From Polaribacter septentrionalilitoris (GTDB lineage Bacteria > Bacteroidota > Bacteroidia > Flavobacteriales > Flavobacteriaceae), in NCBI RefSeq assembly GCF_009832745.1, contig NZ_VRMJ01000014.1, positions 1 to 64,000 on the forward strand: a stretch of DNA of 64,000 nt, read 5' to 3'. Shown here in pieces: positions 16,794 to 25,497 of this stretch; positions within the stretch are counted from its first letter, which is position 1, and each line of letters starts with the position of its first letter. The position numbers and the translations under genes were made by a program. Under the pieces are notes generated by a model. It saw only the letters and a list, made by a program, of their open reading frames with translations, was not told where the DNA came from and ran no database searches.

Positions 16794-17498
16794 TTACTTT
16801 TTTTGAAAAGGAATTAAGTAGGTAAGCGTATAATTGAAGCCAAAACCTGTTCCGCTTTCAAAAACTCTATTAAATCCAGGTGCAAATAATGTCTTAAAAT
16901 TGTCTGGGTCTTTAACACTCATCAATATTTTATATGAACCACTAAAAGTGATGTAGAAATTTTCAAAAGCTTCTGCTCTAAAACCTAGAACAATTTCTGA
17001 CCAATGTGCGTTTAATCCTGCTGTTGTAATGGGAGTTGAAACTGTATTTGCAGGGAAATACTGATTGTTTACATTTGGTGTATAGCTATTTAATGTCTGT
17101 TCAAAAATACTTAATCCGTAACGATAGCCTACGTAAATTTCGTTGTTCATATCCAACCAATTCTTATAAGCATTAAAGTTAAAACCTGCTCTAATATAGC
17201 TTCCTTTAGCTGTTGAATTGGTGAAGTCTTCTTGAGTTGTTTCTTCTTCAAAACCTAACTCAACTGCTGCATAAAAACGTTTTGATAATCTATAGTCACC
17301 TACAATTTCAAACCCACTATAAGAACCATCAAATTGTGCTTTTATAGGTTTACTGATATCTACACCAACTCTTAACCCATATGGAGATTTATAAATTATG
17401 GTATCTTTTTTAGAATCAATAATGGTGTCTTTTTTTTGTTGAGAAAATCCATCAACAAAAACAAATAGTAGACAGATGCTAATGATAAATTTGTACAT
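16794..17498 (-). CDS. DUF6048 outer-membrane protein
   Basis: The protein has about 234 residues from the ATG at 17498 (MYKFIISICLLFVFVDGFSQ), which gives a clean signal peptide; an ATG at 17507 is the alternative. The mature protein has alternating aromatic strands such as AAVELGFEEET, SYIRAGFNF and ending in FNYTLTYLIPF, consistent with a small beta-barrel. DUF6048 follows DUF6452 in many Flavobacteria. It overlaps the end of that gene by 20 bases, so the two are probably coupled. Confidence 0.8.
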   Translation of the reverse strand: MYKFIISICLLFVFVDGFSQQKKDTIIDSKKDTIIYKSPYGLRVGVDISKPIKAQFDGSYSGFEIVGDYRLSKRFYAAVELGFEEETTQEDFTNSTAKGSYIRAGFNFNAYKNWLDMNNEIYVGYRYGLSIFEQTLNSYTPNVNNQYFPANTVSTPITTAGLNAHWSEIVLGFRAEAFENFYITFSGSYKILMSVKDPDNFKTLFAPGFNRVFESGTGFGFNYTLTYLIPFQKK

Positions 17499-17964
17499 GT
17501 GCTGCATTTTGATTGTCGATTGTTGTTGATACATTTGGAGTAAAATCTTTTATCCAAGAATTGGTGTCTTTTGAAAAAGTAATATTGTTAAATATTACTC
17601 TATATCCACAAGAACGAGAAACATATTCGTCTTGAGGAGTGTATTCTATGGTAAATGTTGCAATTTGATTATTAGCTATTGTGCCATCTGAATCATTCTT
17701 TTTTAAGGTATAAACCGTTTTAGTATCTATTGAATTTAAAGGAATTGCGATACTGTCTGAAGTTGAATTTGTAAATAAACTATCTGTTTTACCTTGCGCT
17801 ATAATAGAAAATCTTCTTACATTTTTAGGGGTTTCTCTATTAACTTCATCATAAAAAGTGATGATTAAATTTGGTGTTATAGGATTTTGTAAACAAAAAT
17901 CATCTTTTTCGCAAGAAGTATTAATGAGTAGAACAAAGCCTAAAAGAAATATAATTTTTCTCAT
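17479..17964 (-). CDS. DUF6452 lipoprotein
   Basis: The protein has about 161 residues from the ATG at 17964, with signal MRKIIFLLGFVLLINTSC and a lipobox ending in that Cys. The mature part is beta-rich (ITFYDEVNRETPKN and TFTIEYTPQDEYVSRSCGY). It is probably an envelope lipoprotein acting with the DUF6048 barrel encoded downstream. It starts one base past the stop of the pterin dehydratase gene. Confidence 0.82.
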   Translation of the reverse strand: MRKIIFLLGFVLLINTSCEKDDFCLQNPITPNLIITFYDEVNRETPKNVRRFSIIAQGKTDSLFTNSTSDSIAIPLNSIDTKTVYTLKKNDSDGTIANNQIATFTIEYTPQDEYVSRSCGYRVIFNNITFSKDTNSWIKDFTPNVSTTIDNQNAAHVQIYH

Positions 17965-17965
17965 A

Positions 17966-18256
17966 TTATTCTTCAACCTCTACTATTTTATTGATGGTTT
18001 CTGCTAATTTAAAGTCTAATTCTGTAACTCCATCTGCATCATGAGTGGTCAAAGTAATATCCAATGAATTATAAACATTTGTCCACTCTGGATGATGATT
18101 TAAAGCCTCACACTCAAAAGCAATTCTATTCATGGCAGACATACAATCTTTAAAGTTGTCAAACTCAAAATCTGTATGTAAAGCATCATCATAGAAATCC
18201 CAATCTGGTAAGTTTTCTAATTTTTTTTGAATTTCGAATTCTGAAAGTTTTTTCAT
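17966..18256 (-). CDS. Pterin-4a-carbinolamine dehydratase
   Basis: The protein has 96 residues, the usual length. It recycles 4a-hydroxytetrahydrobiopterin formed by aromatic amino acid hydroxylases. The signature EALNHHPEWTNVYNSLDITLT (conserved His-His-Pro-Glu-Trp, then Thr-His-Asp) matches the active site. It lies 28 bases downstream of the four-helix-bundle gene and just upstream of the lipoprotein gene. No hydroxylase gene is seen in the window. Confidence 0.93.
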   Translation of the reverse strand: MKKLSEFEIQKKLENLPDWDFYDDALHTDFEFDNFKDCMSAMNRIAFECEALNHHPEWTNVYNSLDITLTTHDADGVTELDFKLAETINKIVEVEE

Positions 18257-18284
18257 TTTAAAAAATGTTTATTTGGTAAATAGT

Positions 18285-18647
18285 TTATACGTTTAGTTGT
18301 GAGTTTCGTAACGCATTTAACATATTTGTAATTTTCTCAATTTTTTGTCTTGCTAAAATAGTTTCATTTTCAGAAATAAAGCCTAATTCTTTAGAAATAA
18401 TTAACTGATTTAATACTTCCATAGCAGAACTATAAGAAACTGTAGTAAAATGGGCTTTATCTTTATTTGTTTTTCTTGATGTTCCCTCTGCTAAGTTTGA
18501 AGAGATTGAAACAGTTGCTTTTCTTAATTGACTAATCAACCCAAATTTTTCTTCAGAAGGAAAATTTTTAGTAATTCTGTAAACGTCTTTGACTAATTCT
18601 ACTGATTCTTGCCAAACTACTAATTTTTCGAATGAATATATTTTCAT
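18285..18647 (-). CDS. Four-helix-bundle protein, S23/IVP family
   Basis: The protein has 120 residues of the 23S rRNA intervening-sequence protein family: KLVVWQESVELVKDVYRIT at the start, then SQLRKATVSISSNLAEGTSRK (the conserved Asn-x-Ala-Glu-Gly) and the C-terminal KELGFISENE. Members occur inside 23S rRNA insertions and also as free-standing chromosomal genes, as here. The role of free-standing copies is not known. There is a 61-base gap to the upstream methyltransferase. Confidence 0.88.
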   Translation of the reverse strand: MKIYSFEKLVVWQESVELVKDVYRITKNFPSEEKFGLISQLRKATVSISSNLAEGTSRKTNKDKAHFTTVSYSSAMEVLNQLIISKELGFISENETILARQKIEKITNMLNALRNSQLNV

Positions 18648-18708
18648 AACATTTATTTTTTACAAATAAACGAATAAACCTTTTAAACACGATAGTAAAA
18701 AATAAACT

Positions 18709-20163
18709 CTAAATCTTTTCAAACAAAACTACAGTTTCTATGTGACTTGTATGTGGAAATTGATCAACCAAACTAATTTTTTTGATCTGATATCCAGCTT
18801 CTCGTAATAACTCTGTATCTCTAGCTTGTGTTGCAGGATTACAAGAAACATACACCATTCTATCTGCATTTAAGTTGATGATTTTCTGTAACGTTTTTGG
18901 TACAATTCCTGCTCTTGCAGGGTCTAAAATTATGGTCTTTATTTTATTTTGATACTGAGGATGTTGCGCTAAAAACTTACCCACATCTGCAGCATAAAAT
19001 TCTAAGCCATTAATACCATTTCTTTTTGCATTTTTCTTAGCATCTTCAATAGCTGAAGCAACTATATCAACTCCAATTATTTTTGCATTTTCGCTTTTAG
19101 AAGCCACAATTTGCCCTATAGTTCCTGTACCACAAAATAAATCCATAACTACGGTATTGTCTACTTTAGATTTATCTTCTAAGACGTAGTCAACTACTTT
19201 AGAATAGAGTTTTTCTGCAGATTTAGGATTGGTCTGAAAAAAGCTTTTCATGCTAATTTCAAAATTTAAACCTAAGAGTTCTTCTACAATTTTATCTTTT
19301 CCGTAAATTAAATTGATACTTCCTGAAGTAGCAATAGTTCTATCTCCAACTTCATCATTAATAGTATGCAACAAACCAGCAACTCTATCACCAAATAATT
19401 CTACTAAATAATTGGCAAATTTCTTTAAATCAAATTTTGGTAAATCATAAGATGTGGTAACTAAATTGAATAACAATTCGTCAGTTTTATAGGATTTACG
19501 AACTACAAAATATCTAAAAAAACCTTCTTTTTTAGGTCCATGCCAAGGAGCAAGACCAGTATCTTGACAATAGGCTCTAATATTTTTTAAATTATCTTCT
19601 AGTTGTTTGTCAAATAAACCTGAATCTTTATCGAGATTATCTCCCATCCACCAAACACCACGTCTTTTAAAACCTAAGGTAAACTCATCTTTATCAGTTT
19701 TATTCACTCTATCATAACCAATAGCAGAGAAACCATATTCCATTTTATTTCTGTAGTGAAACACGTTTGGAGAAGTAATAAATTCATCAAATAAATCTTC
19801 GATATTTTCTACTTTTCCAATTCTTTTAAAGAGCGATAAGGTACTTTCTTTTTTATATTGATGTTGTAATTCAACAGGCAACTGAATGTAAGGAGCTCCT
19901 GGAATATCTTGAAAAGGAACTTCTACTTCATCAGGAGAAGCTTGTAAAACGTCCATCAATTTTGCTTCAGCGTATTTTTTGCTCGATTTTTTAATTTGAG
20001 CTTTTACCAATTGTCCAGGTAAGGTATTAGGTACAAAAACTACAAAACTTCCTTCATCAGAATGGATTCTTGCAATTCCTTTTCCACCAAAGGCATAATC
20101 TTCAATTTTTAACTCTAAAACTTGGTTTCTTTTTACAAACTTATTGCGTTCTCTACGTGGCAT
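18709..20163 (-). CDS. rlmD: TRAM/RlmD-like RNA uridine-C5 methyltransferase, Cys-poor
   Basis: The protein has 484 residues. An N-terminal TRAM domain (about 10-70, KIEDYAFGGKGIARI) precedes the SAM-binding methyltransferase with DLFCGTGTIGQ, the motif IV-like ILDPARAGI and catalytic VSCNPATQARD. The family methylates U1939 (RlmD) or U747 of 23S rRNA or U54 of tRNA. Only three cysteines occur in the whole protein, and none lies in the region after TRAM where typical RlmD has its four-Cys [4Fe-4S] site; here it reads PFQDIPGAPYIQLP. The exact target is uncertain, so the symbol is provisional. Confidence 0.8.
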   Translation of the reverse strand: MPRRERNKFVKRNQVLELKIEDYAFGGKGIARIHSDEGSFVVFVPNTLPGQLVKAQIKKSSKKYAEAKLMDVLQASPDEVEVPFQDIPGAPYIQLPVELQHQYKKESTLSLFKRIGKVENIEDLFDEFITSPNVFHYRNKMEYGFSAIGYDRVNKTDKDEFTLGFKRRGVWWMGDNLDKDSGLFDKQLEDNLKNIRAYCQDTGLAPWHGPKKEGFFRYFVVRKSYKTDELLFNLVTTSYDLPKFDLKKFANYLVELFGDRVAGLLHTINDEVGDRTIATSGSINLIYGKDKIVEELLGLNFEISMKSFFQTNPKSAEKLYSKVVDYVLEDKSKVDNTVVMDLFCGTGTIGQIVASKSENAKIIGVDIVASAIEDAKKNAKRNGINGLEFYAADVGKFLAQHPQYQNKIKTIILDPARAGIVPKTLQKIINLNADRMVYVSCNPATQARDTELLREAGYQIKKISLVDQFPHTSHIETVVLFEKI

Positions 20164-20183
20164 CCTTAAAATTTATTGGATTG

Positions 20184-20191
20184 CAAAATTA
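20184..20191 (-). promoter_or_regulatory. -7 box for rlmD-like gene
   Basis: The minus strand reads TAATTTTG, matching TAnnTTTG, 20 bases upstream of the ATG at 20163. Confidence 0.5.
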
Positions 20192-20243
20192 GAAATATTA
20201 TTGCAGGATTTGTTATTGATGATGATTTAAATAAATAAATTCC

Positions 20244-20251
20244 TATTTTTG
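20244..20251 (+). promoter_or_regulatory. -7 box for rocD
   Basis: TATTTTTG fits TAnnTTTG. It implies transcription from about 20257 and a leader of about 100 nt before rocD. Confidence 0.55.
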
Positions 20252-20257
20252 CACAAC

Positions 20258-20357
20258 TTCGGGGATGATTTCTTTCCCACGCTGAATTTCTGAAAACTCA
20301 TCAGAAGGATAAAGGTAGACAAGGAATGGTTATTATTAATTTTAAAAATTATTAAAA
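20258..20357 (+). promoter_or_regulatory. Structured 5' leader of rocD
   Basis: This leader of about 100 nt is visibly less AT-rich than ordinary gaps here. Arms 20264-20278 and 20323-20337 can form a long imperfect hairpin (about 11 of 15 positions pair, counting G-U). An inner perfect stem is TTCTGA (20288-20293) with TCAGAA (20301-20306). The unpaired part contains AAGGATAAAGGTAGAC. I do not recognise it as a known riboswitch class. It could be a cis-regulatory RNA for ornithine metabolism or an independent small RNA. Confidence 0.45.
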
Positions 20358-21638
20358 ATGGCTGTTTTAGACCAATTAACATCGCAACAAGCGATTGAAT
20401 TAGAGAACAAATATGGAGCACACAACTATCATCCACTTCCAGTGGTATTGAGTAGAGGAGAAGGTGTCTATGTTTGGGATGTAGAAGGAAAAAAGTATTA
20501 CGATTTCTTATCAGCATATTCTGCTGTAAATCAAGGGCATTGTCATCCTAAAATTGTGGATGCAATGGTAAATCAGGCAAAAACATTAACCTTAACTTCT
20601 CGTGCTTTTTACAACGATATGTTAGGAAAGTATGAAAAGTTTGCCAGTGAGTTTTTCGATTTTGATAAGCTTTTACCAATGAATACTGGTGCAGAAGCTG
20701 TAGAAACGGCTTTAAAGTTAGCAAGAAAATGGGCTTATGAAGTAAAGGGAATTGACGAAAACAAAGCAGAAATTATTGTTTGTGAAAATAACTTTCACGG
20801 AAGAACAACCACAATTATTTCATTTTCAAATGATCCTGTAGCCCGTAAAAATTTTGGTCCTTATACCAAGGGATTTATCAAAATAGAGTATGATAACTTG
20901 CAAGAATTACAAGAAGCTTTAGAAAATAATCCTAATGTGGCTGCATTTCTGGTAGAACCTATTCAGGGTGAAGCTGGTGTTTATGTGCCTTCTGAAGGAT
21001 ATTTAGCAGCTGCAAAACAACTTTGTGAAGACTATAACGTCTTATTTATTGCGGATGAAGTACAAACAGGAATTGCAAGAACTGGACGTTTATTAGCCAC
21101 TTGTGGAAATTGTTCTTGTGAAGATAAAAACTGCTCTAACGAACCAAATGTAAAACCTGATGTTTTAATTTTAGGAAAAGCATTGAGTGGTGGAGCATAT
21201 CCTGTTTCTGCAGTTTTAGCCAATGATGACATTATGAATGTGATTAAACCAGGAAATCATGGTTCTACTTTTGGAGGAAATCCTGTTGCTGCTGCTGTAG
21301 CTATTGCTGCATTAGAAGTTGTTAGAGATGAAAATCTTGCTGAAAATGCAGACAGACTAGGTATTATTTTTAGAGAAGAATTATCAGAACTAGCTAATAG
21401 TACTAAACTTGTAAAATTAGTAAGAGGTAAAGGTTTGCTAAATGCTATTGTTGTGAATGATGATGAGCATAGTAATACAGCTTGGAATATATGTATGAAG
21501 CTAAGAGATAATGGTTTATTAGCAAAACCAACCCATGGAAATATCATTCGTTTTGCACCACCTTTGGTAATGAATGAAGAGCAATTAAGAGATTGTATTG
21601 CAATTATAAAAAAGACGATTATCGAATTCGATAAATAA
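20358..21638 (+). CDS. rocD: Ornithine--oxo-acid transaminase
   Basis: The protein has 426 residues. This class III PLP aminotransferase converts ornithine and 2-oxoglutarate to glutamate semialdehyde and glutamate. Ornithine-side motif [10 protein letters not shown] is at 21-30, GAEAVETA at 111-118, FIADEVQTG at 230-238 and the PLP lysine Lys274 in [10 protein letters not shown], followed by HGSTFGGNP. An insert with four cysteines (Cys249, 252, 254, 259) interrupts the usual sequence before the PLP lysine. Transcription probably starts at the upstream -7 box through a structured leader and ends at a strong terminator. Confidence 0.95.
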   Translation: MAVLDQLTSQQAIELENKYGAHNYHPLPVVLSRGEGVYVWDVEGKKYYDFLSAYSAVNQGHCHPKIVDAMVNQAKTLTLTSRAFYNDMLGKYEKFASEFFDFDKLLPMNTGAEAVETALKLARKWAYEVKGIDENKAEIIVCENNFHGRTTTIISFSNDPVARKNFGPYTKGFIKIEYDNLQELQEALENNPNVAAFLVEPIQGEAGVYVPSEGYLAAAKQLCEDYNVLFIADEVQTGIARTGRLLATCGNCSCEDKNCSNEPNVKPDVLILGKALSGGAYPVSAVLANDDIMNVIKPGNHGSTFGGNPVAAAVAIAALEVVRDENLAENADRLGIIFREELSELANSTKLVKLVRGKGLLNAIVVNDDEHSNTAWNICMKLRDNGLLAKPTHGNIIRFAPPLVMNEEQLRDCIAIIKKTIIEFDK

Positions 21639-21660
21639 AAGTAATTTTAATAATAGTGTA

Positions 21661-21710
21661 AGCCACAAATTCAGTACTATTTAATTACGAATTTGTGGCT
21701 TCTTTTTTTT
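21661..21710 (+). terminator. Terminator of rocD
   Basis: Perfect 12-bp arms AGCCACAAATTC (21661-21672) and GAATTTGTGGCT (21689-21700) are followed by TCTTTTTTTT. The T-run merges with the promoter of the next gene. Confidence 0.9.
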
Positions 21711-21717
21711 ACATTTG
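21710..21717 (+). promoter_or_regulatory. -7 box for DUF5362 gene
   Basis: TACATTTG matches TAnnTTTG and begins at the last T of the rocD terminator run, 23 bases before the ATG. Confidence 0.5.
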
Positions 21718-21740
21718 GATATAGAATATAATCAAGTCTT

Positions 21741-22178
21741 ATGCAGAGTCCAATTACACAATTAGAACAATTAACATTAACAAGTGCTTCAAAACAATTT
21801 TTAAAAGAAACTGCTAAATGGGCGTTTTTCTTGTCTATTATTGGATTTCTATTGATTTTTCTAATGCTGATATTGGCCGTTTTTGCCAACACAATTTTTA
21901 GCATGGTAGCAATGCAACCAGGAATTCCTGAGAATATAGGAATGATTATGACAATTACCTATTTAGTACTAGCTGTCATTTATTTCTTTCCAGTTTACTA
22001 TTTAATGCAGTTTGCCAACAAAATGAAAAAAGCAATCGCTACTAAGAATGATGAAACCTTGACAGGTTCTTTTGAGATGCTAAAATCGCATTATAAGTTT
22101 TTAGGAGTATTTACCATTATTACAATTTCATTGTATATCCTACTAATAATTTTCACAACAATGGGAGCTTTGGCATAA
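21741..22178 (+). CDS. DUF5362 membrane protein
   Basis: The protein has 145 residues. A short cytosolic N-terminus (MQSPITQLEQLTLTSASKQFL) is followed by three to four hydrophobic helices (about 28-55, 68-90 and 118-142). A charged loop (FANKMKKAIATKNDETLTGSF) lies between the last two. It resembles the DUF5362 family of small Bacteroidota membrane proteins of unknown function. It is a single gene that converges on the AsmA-like gene. Confidence 0.72.
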   Translation: MQSPITQLEQLTLTSASKQFLKETAKWAFFLSIIGFLLIFLMLILAVFANTIFSMVAMQPGIPENIGMIMTITYLVLAVIYFFPVYYLMQFANKMKKAIATKNDETLTGSFEMLKSHYKFLGVFTIITISLYILLIIFTTMGALA

Positions 22179-22203
22179 AAGAAAGAAATTAGTTCTTTAG
22201 TAT

Positions 22204-24741
22204 TTAATTTTTTTTCTGAACAGTATCCTTTTTCTTCTTTCCAAAAAGACCACCCAAAACGTCTTTTACTTTGTCTTTACCTTGATTAATTAAGCTTTGT
22301 TTTTGTTTTTCAATCAAATTTTTCATTAAATTGGATGTAGCGTCTTTTATATTTGATGAAAACTTAGGACTTCCAAAACTACCTGTTAAACTAGCTTTTA
22401 CTGGAATGTTTTTAATGTCTGCAGCATCTTTTGGTGTAAGTTTTGATATTAGATTAGTGACATCAGTACCCAAATATTTTACAGGAACATCAAATACAAT
22501 ATCATAATTCATCGTATTTTCAAAGTTGTGGGTTCCTCCAACTTCAATGTTTATATCCTTATAATTGAAAGGAATTGGTTTTACAGTAACTTGTCCGTTT
22601 TTAAAAGAAAAATAAGCGTTAATTCCATCTAAATTTAATTTATTAACATCAATAAAATCAACTTTATCACCTAAAATATTTAAAACTTTAGAGTTTTTAC
22701 TATTTAATTTAGGATCTAATAATTTACCAAATAAATCACCTGAAATAGAACTTAAGTTTGGAGTAAAATCATCTTTTAAAACCCCTGAAAGATTAATTTT
22801 TGAGTTTATTTTACCACCAATAGTTTCTGCAATAGGAGCAATTGATTTCAACATTTCTAAAGTTCCAAAAGATTCAGAAATATTAAGTTTATTCAAATCT
22901 AAGCTCATCTCAAATTTTGGTGTTTTCTCTTTCGTAGAAACGTTACCGCTAAACGCAATATTACCTCCAAAAACATCTGATTTTAAATTTTTTAAATCAA
23001 CAGTTTCATCATGAATGTATAAATCTCCAGAAACATTTTTCATGTTCATATTGTCATACACTACATTCTTTGCATTTGCTGAAAACTTGCAATCTAAAAA
23101 TACAGGGATTTTTAAATTTAATGAAGTATCTTTTTCATCTGTTTTTTCACTTTGAGTTAAAAAATCGGACACTTTAAAGTTGTTGGAATTTAAATTGAAA
23201 TTTCCTTTTAAGACTTCATCTTTAAAAATAAAACCATAGAAATTATCAATTTGCCCTTTAATTGCAAGGTCTGAAACTCCTGTTTTAGCTTTAAACTCTT
23301 TTAATTGAATTGATTTTGTGTTGAACGAGATCTTAGTTTCATCAATATAAAAAGGATTTGCAATATCTTTACTATCATATTTAAAATTGTTTACACCAAT
23401 AGTTCCTGAGTTTTTAATTTTCTGATAATTTTTCTTTTCAATTGCATTCATATCAAAATTAGTGGCAACATTTGCTGTTAAAACTCCTGAGAGTTCATTT
23501 TCTAAAGATATTGGATAAACCTTACTAATATTTGCCAAATTGATGGTTCCTTTCGCATTAAAATCAATTTGTGGATTCGTGGTAATTTTTTTGATATTCC
23601 CGTTTGCAGAGAATTCATCTTCGTCAACTTTAAAATTCAACGTATTTATAGCAACATAGGTGTCTTTGGTATATCCTGTTGCGTTTATAATTTGTGAATT
23701 GATATTGATGTTTTGAACAGATTTTGGTAAGTCTGCATATTTGAACATCGCATTTTTAGAAGAAATATTGATATTAAACTTCGGAATTGTAGTTTCAGAC
23801 AAAGTTCCTTTTACAGTGCCTTCTAAATCAAAATTTCCTTTGGTTTGAATCGTTTTTAAGTTTCCAGAATATTGAGTTGGTATTAATGCTAAGGCATTTT
23901 TAAAGGATGAAGTTGGTGTTTTAAAATGGATGTCATACAACTGATTTTCTTCAACCAATTGTATAAAACCATCAAAAGCCAATGGCAATTGATTGATATA
24001 ACCTGTATTTTCTTTAAAAGTATATTTAGATTTTTTAAGGTTGATTTCTAAAATGGCATCCAAAGAGACTTTTACATTGTTTATAAAGTTGGTTTGGTCT
24101 GATGAAAATGATAAAAAACCTATAGATTTTGTGTCTAAATTAAAGATATCTTCTTTAAAATTTCCTTTTCCAGAATGATAAATACTGTCTACACTAAGGT
24201 TCATTTTAGTAGCTCTATCTATATAATTGAAATCAATATTACCTAATTGATATTCATTAATATTAAAAGAAAAAGAACTATTGGGAGCACTATTTACAGT
24301 AGTTGTTTCTTTCTTTGCGATGTCAAAATTTCCCTTACCATCTGTATTAAAAATGATATTAATTGTTCCGTTTTCTGAAGTAACATTTTTAATCTCTATA
24401 CTTTCATCTGGTTTTTTAAAAAGCTCGGTAATTTTCATGTCCAAACTCAGTTTTTTAGCATTGTATAAAGTATCACCTAGAAATGGTGCTTTGTTTGCAA
24501 CTGAGACATCGTCAACAGTTAAACTAGCTAACGGAAAATGTTTAATCAGGCTTAAATCGCTATTTTTAAATGCAACAGTAGCGTTTATGTTATTGTTAAT
24601 TGTTTTGGTAACCATAGCAACAATTTTATCCTTAAATAAATAAGGAATAGCAATTAGTGCTATCAATAAAACTAGACATGTTATTGAAAACCATTTTAGG
24701 ATTTTCTTACCAATAGATTGCTTCTTTTTCTTCTTAGACAT
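22204..24741 (-). CDS. AsmA-like envelope protein
   Basis: The protein has about 845 residues from the ATG at 24741 (MSKKKKKQSIGKKILKWF), chosen because the longer frame begins with TTG inside a terminator hairpin. One N-terminal transmembrane helix follows a Lys-rich cytosolic tip. The remainder is a long beta-rich periplasmic chain with AsmA features near both ends (FKNSDLSLIKHFPLASLTVDDVSV near the start, and FGKLLDPKLNSKNSKVLNIL with GGTHNFENTMNYDIVFDVPVKY near the C-terminus). AsmA/TamB-type proteins move lipids between membranes or affect outer-membrane assembly. It is monocistronic. Confidence 0.85.
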   Translation of the reverse strand: MSKKKKKQSIGKKILKWFSITCLVLLIALIAIPYLFKDKIVAMVTKTINNNINATVAFKNSDLSLIKHFPLASLTVDDVSVANKAPFLGDTLYNAKKLSLDMKITELFKKPDESIEIKNVTSENGTINIIFNTDGKGNFDIAKKETTTVNSAPNSSFSFNINEYQLGNIDFNYIDRATKMNLSVDSIYHSGKGNFKEDIFNLDTKSIGFLSFSSDQTNFINNVKVSLDAILEINLKKSKYTFKENTGYINQLPLAFDGFIQLVEENQLYDIHFKTPTSSFKNALALIPTQYSGNLKTIQTKGNFDLEGTVKGTLSETTIPKFNINISSKNAMFKYADLPKSVQNININSQIINATGYTKDTYVAINTLNFKVDEDEFSANGNIKKITTNPQIDFNAKGTINLANISKVYPISLENELSGVLTANVATNFDMNAIEKKNYQKIKNSGTIGVNNFKYDSKDIANPFYIDETKISFNTKSIQLKEFKAKTGVSDLAIKGQIDNFYGFIFKDEVLKGNFNLNSNNFKVSDFLTQSEKTDEKDTSLNLKIPVFLDCKFSANAKNVVYDNMNMKNVSGDLYIHDETVDLKNLKSDVFGGNIAFSGNVSTKEKTPKFEMSLDLNKLNISESFGTLEMLKSIAPIAETIGGKINSKINLSGVLKDDFTPNLSSISGDLFGKLLDPKLNSKNSKVLNILGDKVDFIDVNKLNLDGINAYFSFKNGQVTVKPIPFNYKDINIEVGGTHNFENTMNYDIVFDVPVKYLGTDVTNLISKLTPKDAADIKNIPVKASLTGSFGSPKFSSNIKDATSNLMKNLIEKQKQSLINQGKDKVKDVLGGLFGKKKKDTVQKKN

Positions 24742-24767
24742 AAATTTAAATAGATAGGTTTTAAACA

Positions 24768-24804
24768 AAACAAAGATACTTTAATGGTTAAAGTATCTTT
24801 GTTT
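24768..24804 (-). terminator. Strong terminator hairpin
   Basis: Perfect 17-bp arms (24768-24784 and 24788-24804) enclose a 3-base loop. On the minus strand the stem is followed by a T-rich tail. It closes the YbaB/DUF2752/CCC-motif run and separates it from the AsmA-like gene. Confidence 0.85.
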
Positions 24805-24851
24805 ATATGATGTTAAATGTAACTCAAAAGAATCACATTTTAAGAGTTTTT

Positions 24852-25184
24852 TTATTGACCAAATATTTCATTTGCTCTTTGTTGCATTAATTCTGGATCT
24901 TGTAAAGCATCCCACCCCAATTTATTTAATAACCATAAAATAGCTAATAAATACAATGTGTTTAAAATAATACCTATAATACCAGTTATCTTACCCGCTT
25001 TTGCATTTCCTTCTCCTTTAAAATTTTCTGGGGCTTCTTGATACTCTTTCAAGGCTTTGTTTCCTAAAACAACAGCGATAATACCAAGAGGCAAACCTAT
25101 AACTCCGTAACATAAACAAGTTACAATTGATAAAATTCCTAAAACTAAAGCAGTTGTTGCATTGGGTAAATTTTGTCTTTCCAT
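24852..25184 (-). CDS. CCC-motif (DUF4190-like) membrane protein
   Basis: The protein has 110 residues and two hydrophobic segments (about 11-40 and 66-90). The first carries LGILSIVTCLCYGVIGLPLGIIAVVLG. The middle loop is charged (KEYQEAPENFKGEGNAKAGKI). Such 'CCC motif' proteins pair with DUF2752 proteins in Bacteroidota; their function is unknown. It starts 4 bases after the DUF2752 stop. Confidence 0.8.
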   Translation of the reverse strand: MERQNLPNATTALVLGILSIVTCLCYGVIGLPLGIIAVVLGNKALKEYQEAPENFKGEGNAKAGKITGIIGIILNTLYLLAILWLLNKLGWDALQDPELMQQRANEIFGQ

Positions 25185-25188
25185 GTGT

Positions 25189-25488
25189 TTAATTTATAAA
25201 TAAAGGTTTTATTTTAATGATGTAGTTTACTACAATAATTAATACGTTAATAGCTGCTAATTTAATTATAATTTTTTGTCCGTTGATATACTTATATTTT
25301 AAATTGATGAGAAAAAAAATAAGTAGTATTAACAGTGTGTAGACTGCAGGAAAAAAGAAAAAAGCTTCTTTAAATTCTCCTTTAAAAATAGATATTAATG
25401 CTCTTTGTAAGCCACATCCAGGACAATCAATACCAAATAAACTTTTGTTTAAGCATGGTAGTAAATAATCATTAATAGTAGCAAACAT
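25189..25488 (-). CDS. DUF2752 membrane protein
   Basis: The protein has 99 residues. The diagnostic DUF2752 motif FGIDCPGCGLQRALISIFKGEF (Cys-Pro-x-Cys-Gly) is followed by two transmembrane helices. The function is unknown; the Cys pair could bind metal or be redox active. It is the middle gene of a three-gene set after ybaB. Confidence 0.88.
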   Translation of the reverse strand: MFATINDYLLPCLNKSLFGIDCPGCGLQRALISIFKGEFKEAFFFFPAVYTLLILLIFFLINLKYKYINGQKIIIKLAAINVLIIVVNYIIKIKPLFIN

Positions 25489-25497
25489 TGTTTTTAT

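Noticed and set aside
18285..18647. 23S rRNA fragment around the S23-family gene
   Set aside because: The flanking sequence is protein-coding on both sides, with no rRNA sequence. It is a free-standing family member.
20258..20357. Small SRP RNA (ffs) as an explanation of the rocD leader
   Set aside because: An elongated imperfect hairpin is present, but the conserved SRP helix 8 features (CAGG opposite AGCA, GGAA tetraloop) are not visible.
20227..20517. Minus-strand frame overlapping the rocD leader and start
   Set aside because: Shadow of rocD with no plausible protein features. The region is explained by the promoter, leader and rocD.
24742..24768. Longer AsmA-like protein from the TTG at 24768
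   Set aside because: That start lies within a strong terminator hairpin. The ATG at 24741 gives a typical Lys-rich tip plus membrane helix.
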